From Natrinema sp031626495 (GTDB taxonomy: Archaea > Halobacteriota > Halobacteria > Halobacteriales > Natrialbaceae): a stretch of 64,000 bases of DNA. The stretch spans positions 62,001-126,000 of the forward strand of contig NZ_JAMQOJ010000009.1 in the NCBI RefSeq assembly GCF_031626495.1. Reading direction: 5' to 3'. The stretch's first letter is position 1. The number at the start of each line of letters is the position of its first letter. The translations under genes and the position numbers were made by a program. Positions 39,883 to 48,625 of this stretch are shown piece after piece. The notes under the pieces are model-generated. The model was not told the DNA's origin, searched no databases, and was given only the letters and a program-made list of their open reading frames with translations.

Positions 39883-40812
39883 CTACGGGTGTTGGGTCAC
39901 TCGCTCGGGAGCCTGTTGAGAGCCTATTCCTACGCCAAGGTACTCCTCTACTGACAGCAAGTCCGACGGTTCCAGGCCAAACGCGTCGAGATCGTTGTGG
40001 TCCGCCACGTTGGACATCTCCAGCGCTTTCGCCTGGTCGATCCCGAATGGAATCGAGGGAATTGGGTCAAGCGCATACAGACCGATCTCTGCGAGTCGCA
40101 TCGGCACGGAGAGTATCCTGACCGACTTTCCTTCTGCGCGATAGAGCATTTGTGTGACCTCGCCGAACGTCAGGACCTCTGGCCCACCGAGGTCGTAGGT
40201 CTTGCCGACGTGCTCGTCGTCTTCGAGTGCGTCCGCGGTGATTCGAGCCATATCCTCGACCCAGATTGGCTGGAACGTTGGGTATCTGCCACCGTCGGGG
40301 AGGACCGTCACGTAGGGAGTGGTGTAGTTCTTGATGAACGCGAATGTCTCGCTGCCCTCACCGAAGATGAACGATGGGCGGAGGACCACCCAGTCGAGAT
40401 CGGAGTACTGGACGACCATGTCACCTATCCCTTGCGTTCGCCAGTAGGCGACTGGACTATCCATATCTGCGCCCAGCGAACTCATCTCGACGTAGCGGTC
40501 GAGACCGTGTTCGCTCGCGGCATGCGCGGCATTCATCGCTCCGCCAATACAGACGGTATCGTGGAACGTCCCTGGACGTGGCTGGTGAAGCGGCGGGAGC
40601 GCCGCGAGGTTCACGGCGGCGTCTTTCCCTTCGAACGCCTCCTCAATCGAATCGTAGTCGGTCACGTCGCCGGTCGTCGTTTTGACCTCCTCGGGCAATA
40701 CCTCGGGATCGGGTGAGCGCGAGAGCGAGGTCACTGCGTGCCCGCGCTTGACGAGTTCTGCACACAGGTAGCGCCCGACGAACCCATCACCGCCTACTAC
40801 CAGTGTTTCCAT
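39883..40812 (-). CDS. NAD(P)-dependent epimerase-like protein (NDUFA9-like SDR)
   Basis: A 309-residue extended SDR. It starts METLVVGGDGFVGRYLCAEL with the GGxGFxG cofactor motif. LRPSFIFGEGSETFAF and PIWVEDMARITADAL follow, as in complex I NDUFA9-like atypical SDRs. The catalytic YxxxK is degenerate (YWRTQG at that place), so it may act structurally or as a ligand-binding protein. The ATG at 40812 gives the correct N-terminus. The gene is convergent with the cupredoxin gene. Confidence 0.8.
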   Translation of the reverse strand: METLVVGGDGFVGRYLCAELVKRGHAVTSLSRSPDPEVLPEEVKTTTGDVTDYDSIEEAFEGKDAAVNLAALPPLHQPRPGTFHDTVCIGGAMNAAHAASEHGLDRYVEMSSLGADMDSPVAYWRTQGIGDMVVQYSDLDWVVLRPSFIFGEGSETFAFIKNYTTPYVTVLPDGGRYPTFQPIWVEDMARITADALEDDEHVGKTYDLGGPEVLTFGEVTQMLYRAEGKSVRILSVPMRLAEIGLYALDPIPSIPFGIDQAKALEMSNVADHNDLDAFGLEPSDLLSVEEYLGVGIGSQQAPERVTQHP

Positions 40813-40888
40813 ACCACGGACTACGCCACGAGTGCCTGTAAATCCACAGTACCGTCCAGGATGACTGCGACCAATAGAGACCGTGGGG

Positions 40889-42262
40889 TTAGATAAACGT
40901 GTATTCGGCGATATCGTCCCAGGTCCCGTATCGATCACGTATCGAACCACGCGGGATGCTGACGATAACGAGGATGGTACCGACAGCAACGCCGTTCCAT
41001 GTGGCTAGCGTTGGGGCACCGGCGAGAATCCACGGTGCTACGACGATCCAGATGCCGAGGGGGACGTTGACGAAGCGGACGACGCGGGCTGGTTCTCCCA
41101 TCGCAATCACGGAGAACGTCACGACGAGTGCGCCGACGAGCTGACTGCTGTTTGCGGCCCCACCGGTGGTCCCGAAAATCGCAGGTGACGCCATTAACCA
41201 GAGCCCGAGTCCCGTGGCGACAATGAGATACCACGGAATCGACATCCCCCAGAACATCGACCAGAACGAGGCGGCGTCGGACCTCGTCTCCCCGTCCACG
41301 CCCGCTTCCGACTCGGGGAACGTCCCGCCCATCCAAAAGGCGCGCCACAGCGACTCGCCTTCCTGAGTTCGCCGGTAAAGGAACTGTCCCATCGCTACGA
41401 CCTCGTCGACAGTGAACGCGATCATGAACAGCATAGCCAGCGCTGAGAGGAGACAGAGCGTACACCACGAGCCGACGGCCAGTGGCTGAAGGATGATGAG
41501 CATGATACTCACGAAGCCCAGCGGGATGACGACGATGCCGAAGAACGTGACCATCCACGGCATCGTCCGCCACCGGCGCTTGTCGCCCATGAACCCCATG
41601 AGGACCTCGACCGCGTAGGCAACGGCTCCGAGACCGGCGTCCGAGATCGGGAACATCTTCGAGACATCGGAGGTGAGCACGTTCACCGTTCCCTGACCGA
41701 AGAATGGCTCGAAGACAAAGTCGGTGTAGCCGAGCTGGAAAGCCGCCATGTGTGTCGAGAAGAAGAATCCGATGAGTCCGGCGACGATGATCGGCGCCCG
41801 CTGGGCCGCTGTCGAGGGATTGTACGTCCAGCCACGCGGGACGCCGGGACCGGACATCTCCATTCGCATCACAACGAGTACCGAGAACGTGATGACGAAG
41901 ACGCCGACGAGCGTGTTGTTCAGGTAGGCGGCACTCGTCGGTGCCCAGAGGATCAGCGGTGCGAACAGTAACCAGAGGCCGACGAATCCGTTGGCGTAGT
42001 TCGCCCACCCGTTCCGAAGAACGAGTACAGTGGCGGCGAGGACGATCAGGAGCGTCCCGCTGGCGATGTCGCTAACGGTCATAATGACGCTCTCGTACCC
42101 GAAGGTGAACGGGCTCGCAATGAGCCAGAGGCCGAGAATGACGATGGGATACTGCGGCCACAGCTCCATCGTCGGGTGCTCGAGCATCATGGTCCCCGGC
42201 TCTTGGGACTCGTGCCCGTGATCGGCCATCCCGCCGGACGAAGCGCCGTGGTGTTCACTCAT
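40889..42262 (-). CDS. SPW repeats flanking a vitamin K epoxide reductase-like domain
   Basis: A 457-residue membrane protein with about ten helices. Two SPW repeats (GLWLIASPFTFGYES; GLWLLFAPLILWAPT) come first. A VKOR-like core follows, with FPISDAGLGAVAYAVEVLMG and the active-site CTLC (Cys267 and Cys270). Two more SPW repeats end the protein (GLGLWLMASPAIFG; GIWIVVAPWILAG). VKOR proteins move disulfide electrons to quinones. An outer loop Cys pair is not evident. The ATG at 42262 is preferred. The redox partner is probably one of the thioredoxin-like or cupredoxin proteins nearby. Confidence 0.75.
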   Translation of the reverse strand: MSEHHGASSGGMADHGHESQEPGTMMLEHPTMELWPQYPIVILGLWLIASPFTFGYESVIMTVSDIASGTLLIVLAATVLVLRNGWANYANGFVGLWLLFAPLILWAPTSAAYLNNTLVGVFVITFSVLVVMRMEMSGPGVPRGWTYNPSTAAQRAPIIVAGLIGFFFSTHMAAFQLGYTDFVFEPFFGQGTVNVLTSDVSKMFPISDAGLGAVAYAVEVLMGFMGDKRRWRTMPWMVTFFGIVVIPLGFVSIMLIILQPLAVGSWCTLCLLSALAMLFMIAFTVDEVVAMGQFLYRRTQEGESLWRAFWMGGTFPESEAGVDGETRSDAASFWSMFWGMSIPWYLIVATGLGLWLMASPAIFGTTGGAANSSQLVGALVVTFSVIAMGEPARVVRFVNVPLGIWIVVAPWILAGAPTLATWNGVAVGTILVIVSIPRGSIRDRYGTWDDIAEYTFI

Positions 42263-42501
42263 AAGGTCTCGACCGGTAGTGTCTCTTCGGCTGCACAGGC
42301 CAAAGTATCTCCGGCATCCGCGGACTGGCAAAGACGGTCTCGGAAGCCTCGAGACCAACTGTTCCTCCTGCAGCAAGGCTACTACCCGGCAAAGTCTAAG
42401 TCTCGCGTATCGGGTGGCTTAACCGGATGTCGACGGTGCTCAACGAGATTACCACGGATTGGGCCCTACACTTTTCGATGTCGCTACCGTACTGACAAGT
42501 G

Positions 42502-42996
42502 ATGTCCAACGAGCGCTCTGACGTCGATCTCCGAGTGGGACGAATAGCGCGAAAGGACGTGATCAGCGTAACCAGTGATACGACCGTGGGTGATGTCGCG
42601 CAAACAATGGCTGACAAAAACGTGGGGGACGTAATCGTCATCGACGATGACGAGGTCGTCGGAATCGTCACCGATCGTGATCTCACAATCCACCTTCTGA
42701 CGGACGAACACGGGACGAACATCCTCAGCGGGGAGTCAGGAGCGGACCTTACCGCTGGTGATGTAATGACCGAGGACCCCCTGACGATCGAGTCGCAGGC
42801 ACGCGTCCCACGGTTACTCCACCACATGAATCAGGCGAGCGTCCGACGAATTCCCGTCGTGGATGAGGGGAACGTTGTTGGGATTATCACGTTCGACGAC
42901 CTCGTCGTTCATCTGGCGGGCGAGAGTGCACACGTAGCCGCGCAACTCGAAAGCCTCGCCGATGTCATTCACGCCGAATCACCAACGTCCAACTGA
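42502..42996 (+). CDS. Two-CBS-domain protein, copy 2
   Basis: A 164-residue protein almost identical to copy 1 (17940-18434): VTSDTTVGDVAQTMADKNVG, VGIVTDRDLTIHLL, VMTEDPLTIESQARVPRLLH and VGIITFDDLVVHLA. The upstream ~90 bases also match copy 1 (shared CTACACTTTTCGA-like and CCGTACTG elements), so promoter and gene were duplicated together. It presumably senses an adenine nucleotide. Confidence 0.85.
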   Translation: MSNERSDVDLRVGRIARKDVISVTSDTTVGDVAQTMADKNVGDVIVIDDDEVVGIVTDRDLTIHLLTDEHGTNILSGESGADLTAGDVMTEDPLTIESQARVPRLLHHMNQASVRRIPVVDEGNVVGIITFDDLVVHLAGESAHVAAQLESLADVIHAESPTSN

Positions 42997-43169
42997 ACAG
43001 TTACCCCCTCTCGACGACGATAGCTTAGCCCCTATTACTTTGTTAGCTGATGCCGTAGAATGTCCTCTAGGCCGGACAGCCATCTCCTGACCACAGATAA
43101 CGAAACAGTACCGGCTGATCAGATACCACAGTTTGAGGTGCGAAATTGACCGATAAACCACGTAATACG

Positions 43170-43490
43170 ATGAGGAAGAACACAGTGACATGGACCGTTA
43201 TCCGCTTCGCAATCGTCATCACGGTGGCAACGACGCTCACTTCGGGTATGATTGGAGCCGTTGCAGGCGCAGAACATCAGAGTGGGGATACAGAGAACAT
43301 CGAGGTTTGCCACGTTCCTGCAGGGAACCCCAGCAATGCGCAATTGATTACAGTTTCCGAGCAGGGATGGGAGAACAGCCACTCGAACCACGGGGATGAT
43401 ATCCGCATGGACGAGCATCCCTCACATCATCCAGACCACCACCATAGCGCGGAAACGATGTGTAAGCACCACGGGGAGCACGTCGCATAG
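43170..43490 (+). CDS. Secreted His-rich protein with CHxPxGNP motif
   Basis: A 106-residue protein with a Sec-type signal (residues ~10-33). The mature part contains VCHVPAGNPSNAQLITVSEQ and NSHSNHGDDI, a module common in exported proteins of unknown role. It ends in a His-rich stretch (MDEHPSHHPDHHHSAETM) with a CKHH tail. His and Cys clusters suggest binding of copper, zinc or nickel outside the cell. ATG 43170 is preferred to the upstream TTG at 43146. Confidence 0.65.
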   Translation: MRKNTVTWTVIRFAIVITVATTLTSGMIGAVAGAEHQSGDTENIEVCHVPAGNPSNAQLITVSEQGWENSHSNHGDDIRMDEHPSHHPDHHHSAETMCKHHGEHVA

Positions 43491-43570
43491 GTACCTCGCT
43501 CTGCGGGAAACTGAGTGCCAGATTCCGAGTGCAGCGATTTATACCGGTCGCCACCGTAGGTGTATGAACC

Positions 43571-43735
43571 ATGGTCCGGTGTTACATCTGTAATTCACAG
43601 TGTGTCAGCGACGACGAGGTGTTCGTCTGCGAGCACTGCGGGATCTCCTGCCACCGGCACTGTATGGAGGAATACGACACCGATGTCTGCCCGAAGTGTG
43701 TCGGCGAGCCGATGATCGGAGCGATCGAGTTCTAG
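43571..43735 (+). CDS. Small treble-clef/RING-like zinc finger protein
   Basis: A 54-residue protein. It contains CYICNSQC, then CEHCGISCHRHC, then CPKC, eight Cys plus two His in a double-zinc arrangement. No other domain is present. Small zinc fingers of this type are common in haloarchaea, with unknown targets. It lies 81 bases after the His-rich gene. Confidence 0.7.
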   Translation: MVRCYICNSQCVSDDEVFVCEHCGISCHRHCMEEYDTDVCPKCVGEPMIGAIEF

Positions 43736-43834
43736 TAGCTCCGTCTCACGCCTACACCGCGGACAGCCCGGAGTCGAAGTATATGGATATTCGACTAGCG
43801 AAATGCGTTTTTGACTCGTGCTCGTAGCGAAGGT

Positions 43835-44056
43835 ATGTCTACGATCGTCGAACTCCCCGACGCCGACGAAGCCTGTGCGTACTGTGGGTCGCGTATCTTC
43901 GACCACGACCCGATCTGTGTGCGCGACTGTATCGACGACTGCGGGTCGCCGACGTACTTCTGCAACTATGCGTGTCTCTCGCCCTACGTTGACGAAAACG
44001 ACTTGACGACTGGCAACGCGTGCGAGTGGTCGCCCGACGACCCCGACTGCTGCTGA
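43835..44056 (+). CDS. Cys-rich TRASH-like small protein
   Basis: A 73-residue protein. Cysteines occur as ACAYCGSRIFDHDPICVRDC, then CGSPTYFCNYACLSPYV, and at the end CEWSPDDPDCC. The middle part looks like a TRASH/YHS treble clef (xFCNxxC). It would bind a soft metal ion in the cytosol. The ATG at 43835 is preferred over 43811. An AT-rich stretch upstream may carry the promoter. Confidence 0.65.
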   Translation: MSTIVELPDADEACAYCGSRIFDHDPICVRDCIDDCGSPTYFCNYACLSPYVDENDLTTGNACEWSPDDPDCC

Positions 44057-44182
44057 GTGGACTCACCCCAATCAAGACACAGAGCGACGTATTAGCCGCC
44101 ACCCAACCTAGGAACCACCAACGGAGCAGTACTCGCCGTCCAACTTTATGGGTGCAGTCGACAAAGTCCGTAGTGGTTAACT

Positions 44183-44551
44183 ATGTCGACAGAGCGCACG
44201 TCCGATGGCTTGCTTCGCATCGTCCTGATCGTCCTCGCGGTTATCGTCCTGTTCCCGCTGCTGATGATGGTGTTCGCGATGCCGATGATGGGGATGATGG
44301 GCTGGTGGTGGGGCGGTGGAATGGCAGGCGGCCTCTCGCCACTGTGGGGCATCGGGATGATGCTCGTCTGGCTCGTCGTTCTCGTCGGCATCGGCTACCT
44401 CCTCTATCGCGGCCTCGTTGGTGGTGTCGGATCGTCGCTGACCAGCGATAGAGCACTCGAGGAACTTCGAGTGGCGTACGCTCGCGGCGATCTCTCCGAC
44501 GAGGAGTTCGAGGAACGGCGTGCGAAACTCGACCGCGAGGAGTCGCAATAG
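44183..44551 (+). CDS. SHOCT-tailed membrane protein, copy 3
   Basis: A 122-residue protein with two membrane helices separated by MMGMMGWWWGGGMAGGLSPL, and the C-terminal SHOCT LEELRVAYARGDLSDEEFEE. The Met-rich patch lies near the membrane surface. It is followed nine bases later by the CuA-like lipoprotein gene, so both are probably co-transcribed. Confidence 0.8.
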   Translation: MSTERTSDGLLRIVLIVLAVIVLFPLLMMVFAMPMMGMMGWWWGGGMAGGLSPLWGIGMMLVWLVVLVGIGYLLYRGLVGGVGSSLTSDRALEELRVAYARGDLSDEEFEERRAKLDREESQ

Positions 44552-44560
44552 TCTGCAATC

Positions 44561-45151
44561 ATGTCCCCGACAGTACAGCGGCGCGAGTTGCTCACGGCCC
44601 TCGGCGCCGGCATCACGGGTCTCTCCGGATGCGTCGGGAATCTTCCTGGCAGTGGCGACGACATCGACAGGACAATCTACGTCGGAGGCTACCACTGGGG
44701 CTTCGTTATGCTCGACGCCGGCGGTGAGGAGCAAGAGCGTGTCAACTTGCAACGGGGTGATGTCCTCCGTGTCGTCGCATTCAATACCGGCGCGAATCAA
44801 GCTGTGCAAGCCCTTCCAGCCTCGGTCCGAGACGCGCTTCCTGACCACGAAGCGCTCGAAGAGCGAAACGAGGAGCGCATCCCGCCCCCATCTAGCGGTG
44901 ACTTCCACGAACTGCTAGAGGAGGCGAACGAGCAGTACCCTGATCACAGTCTCGCAATCATACCCTCCGGACAGGTTCACATGGACGGCGGAATGATGAT
45001 GCACCCAGTTGCACTTCCGCAAAATGCCACTAGACCCCTCGTTCGACAACTAAGTGCGACGCGACGGGGCGATTACACGCTGAGTTGCCTGACCTACTGT
45101 GGCTACGGCCACGCCTACATGGAGATCGACGGCGGCATCGTCGTCACGTGA
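44561..45151 (+). CDS. CuA-like cupredoxin lipoprotein (COX2-type site without an oxidase)
   Basis: A 196-residue lipoprotein. The signal RRELLTALGAGITGLSGC contains a twin-arginine-like start and lipobox. The cupredoxin domain has YHWGFVML in the position of the conserved HxW region of cytochrome oxidase subunit II. The C-terminal site is CLTYCGYGHAYM, with Cys176, Cys180, His184 and Met187 spaced as in the binuclear CuA centre. There is no oxidase subunit I gene nearby. It may carry electrons or copper. It is preceded by a SHOCT gene. Confidence 0.8.
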   Translation: MSPTVQRRELLTALGAGITGLSGCVGNLPGSGDDIDRTIYVGGYHWGFVMLDAGGEEQERVNLQRGDVLRVVAFNTGANQAVQALPASVRDALPDHEALEERNEERIPPPSSGDFHELLEEANEQYPDHSLAIIPSGQVHMDGGMMMHPVALPQNATRPLVRQLSATRRGDYTLSCLTYCGYGHAYMEIDGGIVVT

Positions 45152-45178
45152 GCGTTCGTTACCTGCCACGAACCGACG

Positions 45179-46546
45179 TCAGCTGCTCCCAGCACTCTCG
45201 TCGGACGACTCCGTGTACTGCCTCGCTTGCTCGATCCAGGACGTCACTCGTGATTCACTGAGACCGAGTCGGTCAGCGAACGGGGCTGGGTCTGCGGCTG
45301 CGAGTTCCGTCACCGTCGTGATCCCCGCGTCGTGGAGACGCTCCGCGTACGTCGGACCGATCCCGTCGAGCGTCTGCAGCGAGCGATCCGGATCAGTCTC
45401 CACTTCATCTCCACCCTGGTCCACTATGGCCGACTCCTCATCCTGTGCTACCGACCGCTCACGGAACCACGTCGCGACACGAGGCCACAGCTCCGCATGG
45501 GCCTTCCCCGAGACGGCCATCCCAACGTGGCCGGTCGGGAACTCGTAGATATCAGTGTCCCCACTCGGAATAACCTCGGTGAAGGGCTTGCTCGCCTCCG
45601 GCGGGATGAGATGATCGAACGAGCCGATAATCTGTAACACCGGCATCGTGAGATTCTCGATGTCGACGGAATCGACGTCCAACACGAGTTCGTTCCGGTA
45701 GAGTGCGTTCTCCTGATAGATGTCCTCGATGAACTGGCGGTAGGCCTCGCCCGCGACATCGACCCCGTCACGCACCCAGCGTTCCATCCTACCAAAGTTC
45801 TCGACGGCCGTCTTGTCGTCGAGGTTGTCGAGGTTGTCGAGGAGAATCGTGTACTTGCCGAGGTACGTATCGACGGGATTCATCTGGGCGAACCCTGCAG
45901 CGAGAAATTCCGCTGGGACATTCCCGTAGGTGTCGGTGATCGCTCCCGGGTCGAAGTACTCCTCGCTCCCCCACTGTTCGAGGACGCCACCCGTGTCGTC
46001 GAAACACAGCCCCGTGGCCATGAGGCCGAGATTACGTACTTTCTCCGGATGAAGCGCCGCGTACATCGTGCTCAGCGTCCCGCCCATGCAGTAACCGAGG
46101 ACATTGATTTCGTCAGTTTCAGTTCGATTGCGGACGATATCGACGCAGTTGTCGATGTATCGATTCACGTAGTCTCCCAGCGTCAGCGACGCGTCGAGTC
46201 GGGACGGTTCCCCCCAGTCGATGAGATAGACGTCGAAGCCGTCCTCAAGAAACCGTCGTACGACGCTCTTGTCCGGCTGGAGGTCGAGGATATATGGTCG
46301 GTTGATCAACGCGTAGACGACGAGCAGGGGCGCGTCGTGTCGGTCGTCGGTCAGGGCCTCGTAGTGCAGGAGGTCGAGTTTATTCTCCGAATGGATGACC
46401 TCACTTGGCGTCTGGCCGACCTCGACTGAGGCGAGGTCGTCGATTCGCTCCGGAAGGAGACGCATCGTCTCGACGGCATCTGCGCCTCGTTCGAGCGTTC
46501 GACGCTGCAATTCGAGAGGCGCTGTAAATGGGTGCATTGTCATCAC
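45179..46546 (-). CDS. phaC: Class III PHA synthase PhaC with C-terminal helix-hairpin-helix domain
   Basis: A 455-residue alpha/beta-hydrolase. It polymerises (R)-3-hydroxyacyl-CoA into polyhydroxyalkanoate. The catalytic Cys153 is in the lipase-like box GYCMGG, the Asp in IIGSFDHLIPPEA and the His in PTGHVGMAV. The last ~60 residues contain LQTLDGIGPTYAERLHDAGI, a helix-hairpin-helix module that is absent from bacterial PhaC but seen in haloarchaea. PhaE, the usual partner, is not in this window. The start may be ATG 46546 or 46537. Confidence 0.9.
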   Translation of the reverse strand: MMTMHPFTAPLELQRRTLERGADAVETMRLLPERIDDLASVEVGQTPSEVIHSENKLDLLHYEALTDDRHDAPLLVVYALINRPYILDLQPDKSVVRRFLEDGFDVYLIDWGEPSRLDASLTLGDYVNRYIDNCVDIVRNRTETDEINVLGYCMGGTLSTMYAALHPEKVRNLGLMATGLCFDDTGGVLEQWGSEEYFDPGAITDTYGNVPAEFLAAGFAQMNPVDTYLGKYTILLDNLDNLDDKTAVENFGRMERWVRDGVDVAGEAYRQFIEDIYQENALYRNELVLDVDSVDIENLTMPVLQIIGSFDHLIPPEASKPFTEVIPSGDTDIYEFPTGHVGMAVSGKAHAELWPRVATWFRERSVAQDEESAIVDQGGDEVETDPDRSLQTLDGIGPTYAERLHDAGITTVTELAAADPAPFADRLGLSESRVTSWIEQARQYTESSDESAGSS

Positions 46547-46567
46547 TGGTGTCGAACGTGCTGGTGA

Positions 46568-47206
46568 TCACTCCGGGATAGGATCGATCAGAACCGTCGC
46601 CGTTCCATCCAACACGATTTCGTTGGCGTCGTTCTCGATTCGAGTTGTGAGGCGATACCGGGCACCGTCGAGTTCGTCGACGATTTTACATCGAGCCGTC
46701 AGTGTCTCGCCGATGTCCACGGGCTGTTGGAACTCCAGGTTCTGCGAGATGTAGATGGTCAGCCCGGGAAAGCACGCCAGTGCCGCGCTAATCAGTCCCG
46801 AGACGAGTGTCCCGTGGACGATTCGGTGGCCGAACCGTGTCTTCTCCGCGAACGCGTCGTTGAGGTGGAGGGCGTTCGTGTCGCTGGTCGCTTCGGCGAA
46901 CTTCCGGACGTCGTCGTCCGTAATCTCCTTCGAGAAATTGACGCTGTCGCCCTCCTGCAGCGACGTGGGATCTGCGATATCGATGTCGAATTCACCTTTC
47001 GCACGGCCGTATGGCAGACGAGGGATGATAGCACCGCTTGTCTCGATGAGATGGGGGTGCGGCGTCTCGACGTACTTCTCGGGAGCGCTATCAAACAACG
47101 CTTGGCAGTCGTTCGAGCAGAAGTGGAACGACTCACCTTCGTACTCGGTAGTCGCTTCGGCAGATTCGAGTGGGATTTCCATCCCACACACGGGGTCAAC
47201 TGGCAT
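46568..47206 (-). CDS. YHS-domain fused to MaoC-type (R)-enoyl-CoA hydratase
   Basis: A 212-residue fusion. Residues 1-45 are a YHS domain (MPVDPVCGMEIPLES, then FHFCSNDCQALF). After a ~30-residue linker the MaoC/PhaJ hotdog domain has ATSDTNALHLNDAFAEKTRF, the Asp and His of R-hydratases, and GHRIVHGTLVSGLI. It would supply (R)-3-hydroxyacyl-CoA from fatty acid oxidation to PhaC, whose gene is 22 bases downstream. The YHS domain is odd in an enzyme of this type. A truncated relative lies at 56660-56980. Confidence 0.85.
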   Translation of the reverse strand: MPVDPVCGMEIPLESAEATTEYEGESFHFCSNDCQALFDSAPEKYVETPHPHLIETSGAIIPRLPYGRAKGEFDIDIADPTSLQEGDSVNFSKEITDDDVRKFAEATSDTNALHLNDAFAEKTRFGHRIVHGTLVSGLISAALACFPGLTIYISQNLEFQQPVDIGETLTARCKIVDELDGARYRLTTRIENDANEIVLDGTATVLIDPIPE

Positions 47207-47347
47207 GGGTACGCTGAATTGAGGGCTGGTTCACGGATGGGTTCGGGATCAGGATCGTTCAGTCGGTCTGCTAGTGATTAACGTAGTCACTCACTATCAA
47301 CGTACGTGTCGCTCGCATCATCAACCGAGAACAACTGTAGAGGGCGA

Positions 47348-48598
47348 TCACTTCCCAAGATGGTCAACCTCGTCGAGAGCTTCAGTCGCCACGTCTCCAA
47401 GTTCGCCTGCCTCGATGTGGGAATAGCGCTCTCGAACCATCTCCTCCGAGTTGTCGAGATATCGAGCTGCGACCGTGTAGCCGAATGCTCTGACGAGGAC
47501 CTCTCCCATGCCCCGTCGACCGCCGTGAGGAGCGAGGTAGTCGTGTTTCGGGTGGACGATGTCGACCTCCCCCTCCTTGGAGAGTCGTTGGAGAATCGAC
47601 CGTGCACCATCGGTCGTGATCGACGGCGGCCGAATGTCCCCATCGAGCGCCAGCAGGAGATCGCGAGCGTATTCTTCACGGCGTTCAGTAATTGTTTCTG
47701 GGCGTTCCCCTCGTTCGGCGAGCTCATCCTGGACGAGCCCTGCAAGCGTCCGTTGGTCGAACGTTGGAAACACCGGCCAGCGCTCCGTCGCCGGGTCCAT
47801 CAGCTGGCGGTAACTTCGCAGCGGCGAGATCACCGGATCGGGAAGGCTGGCGGCGTCCCATTGCTGTTTCTTCCGGTAGACGTCCATACTCCCGTCCTCA
47901 ATTGAGAGGTCCTCCCAGCGGACGCCACGTCGACGCGGATCGTTCGGGTCCCGGAGAAGTTCCCCGACACGGACGGCGGTGTACGCGAGGACGAACACAA
48001 GGGCCCGGTCACGAGCCGCCTTCAGCGCCGCGTAGCGCGCTCGTTGTTTGTCGAGGGGGTCAGTATCCTGTGGGAGTGTCGTGTACGCCTCGACGGCGTC
48101 GCGGGCCCGTTCGTCGACGTAGCGGGTGAGGGTGTGGCGCTGTTCGGACGTCCAAGCCTGCTGGTCACCGGGCTTGCGGCCGTCGTCTTCTGGAAGCGGC
48201 GCCATCGCACTCGCCCGCTGCGCGTAATGCGCTTCGAGATATCCCTCGTTGACGCACCAGCCACACCACGCAGAGATATAGCGGTAATAGGTTTGTACAG
48301 TGTTCTGTTTGAGTCCTCGATCGCCGGCAAGATGTCGGGCGTACTCCCGGAACACGCGTTCGTCGAGGTCCTCGAAGGTGGGGTCGCAGTCGACGTCATC
48401 GGGGACGATCCCGGTCCAGTCGTCGCCCCCGCGGTCGCCGGCGGCCCACTCAGCAAACCGTTCGAGTTCACGGGCGGCGTTGCGTCGATAATTCCCACCG
48501 TCGCCTCCACGGCCTTTCCCCTTGTCCTGGAGGTAGCGCTCGAACGACTCGGAGAGTGAGGTCAATGGCGTCCGTTCCGTCGGTGTATTCCGGTCCAT
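47348..48598 (-). CDS. Tyrosine recombinase (integrase)
   Basis: A 416-residue protein. The N-terminal SAM-like domain (FERYLQDKGKGRGGDGG, then WGWCVNEGYLEAHYA) is followed by a catalytic domain with Arg210 in AYTAVRVGELL, HxxR at 358-361 in PHGGRRGMGEV, and the likely nucleophile Tyr392 in RERYSHIE. It resembles integrases of haloarchaeal plasmids and proviruses. No tRNA or obvious attachment repeat is seen on either side. It is followed at 48626 by the toxin-antitoxin pair. Confidence 0.88.
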   Translation of the reverse strand: MDRNTPTERTPLTSLSESFERYLQDKGKGRGGDGGNYRRNAARELERFAEWAAGDRGGDDWTGIVPDDVDCDPTFEDLDERVFREYARHLAGDRGLKQNTVQTYYRYISAWCGWCVNEGYLEAHYAQRASAMAPLPEDDGRKPGDQQAWTSEQRHTLTRYVDERARDAVEAYTTLPQDTDPLDKQRARYAALKAARDRALVFVLAYTAVRVGELLRDPNDPRRRGVRWEDLSIEDGSMDVYRKKQQWDAASLPDPVISPLRSYRQLMDPATERWPVFPTFDQRTLAGLVQDELAERGERPETITERREEYARDLLLALDGDIRPPSITTDGARSILQRLSKEGEVDIVHPKHDYLAPHGGRRGMGEVLVRAFGYTVAARYLDNSEEMVRERYSHIEAGELGDVATEALDEVDHLGK

Positions 48599-48625
48599 AG
48601 TGCTCTCCTGAACTGTTGAACGTAG

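Noticed and set aside
39997..40716. 239-codon plus-strand frame opposite the epimerase-like gene
   Set aside because: No family match and wholly inside a well supported SDR.
47207..47347. Attachment site or tRNA next to the integrase
   Set aside because: No tRNA-like fold or direct repeat could be seen on either side.
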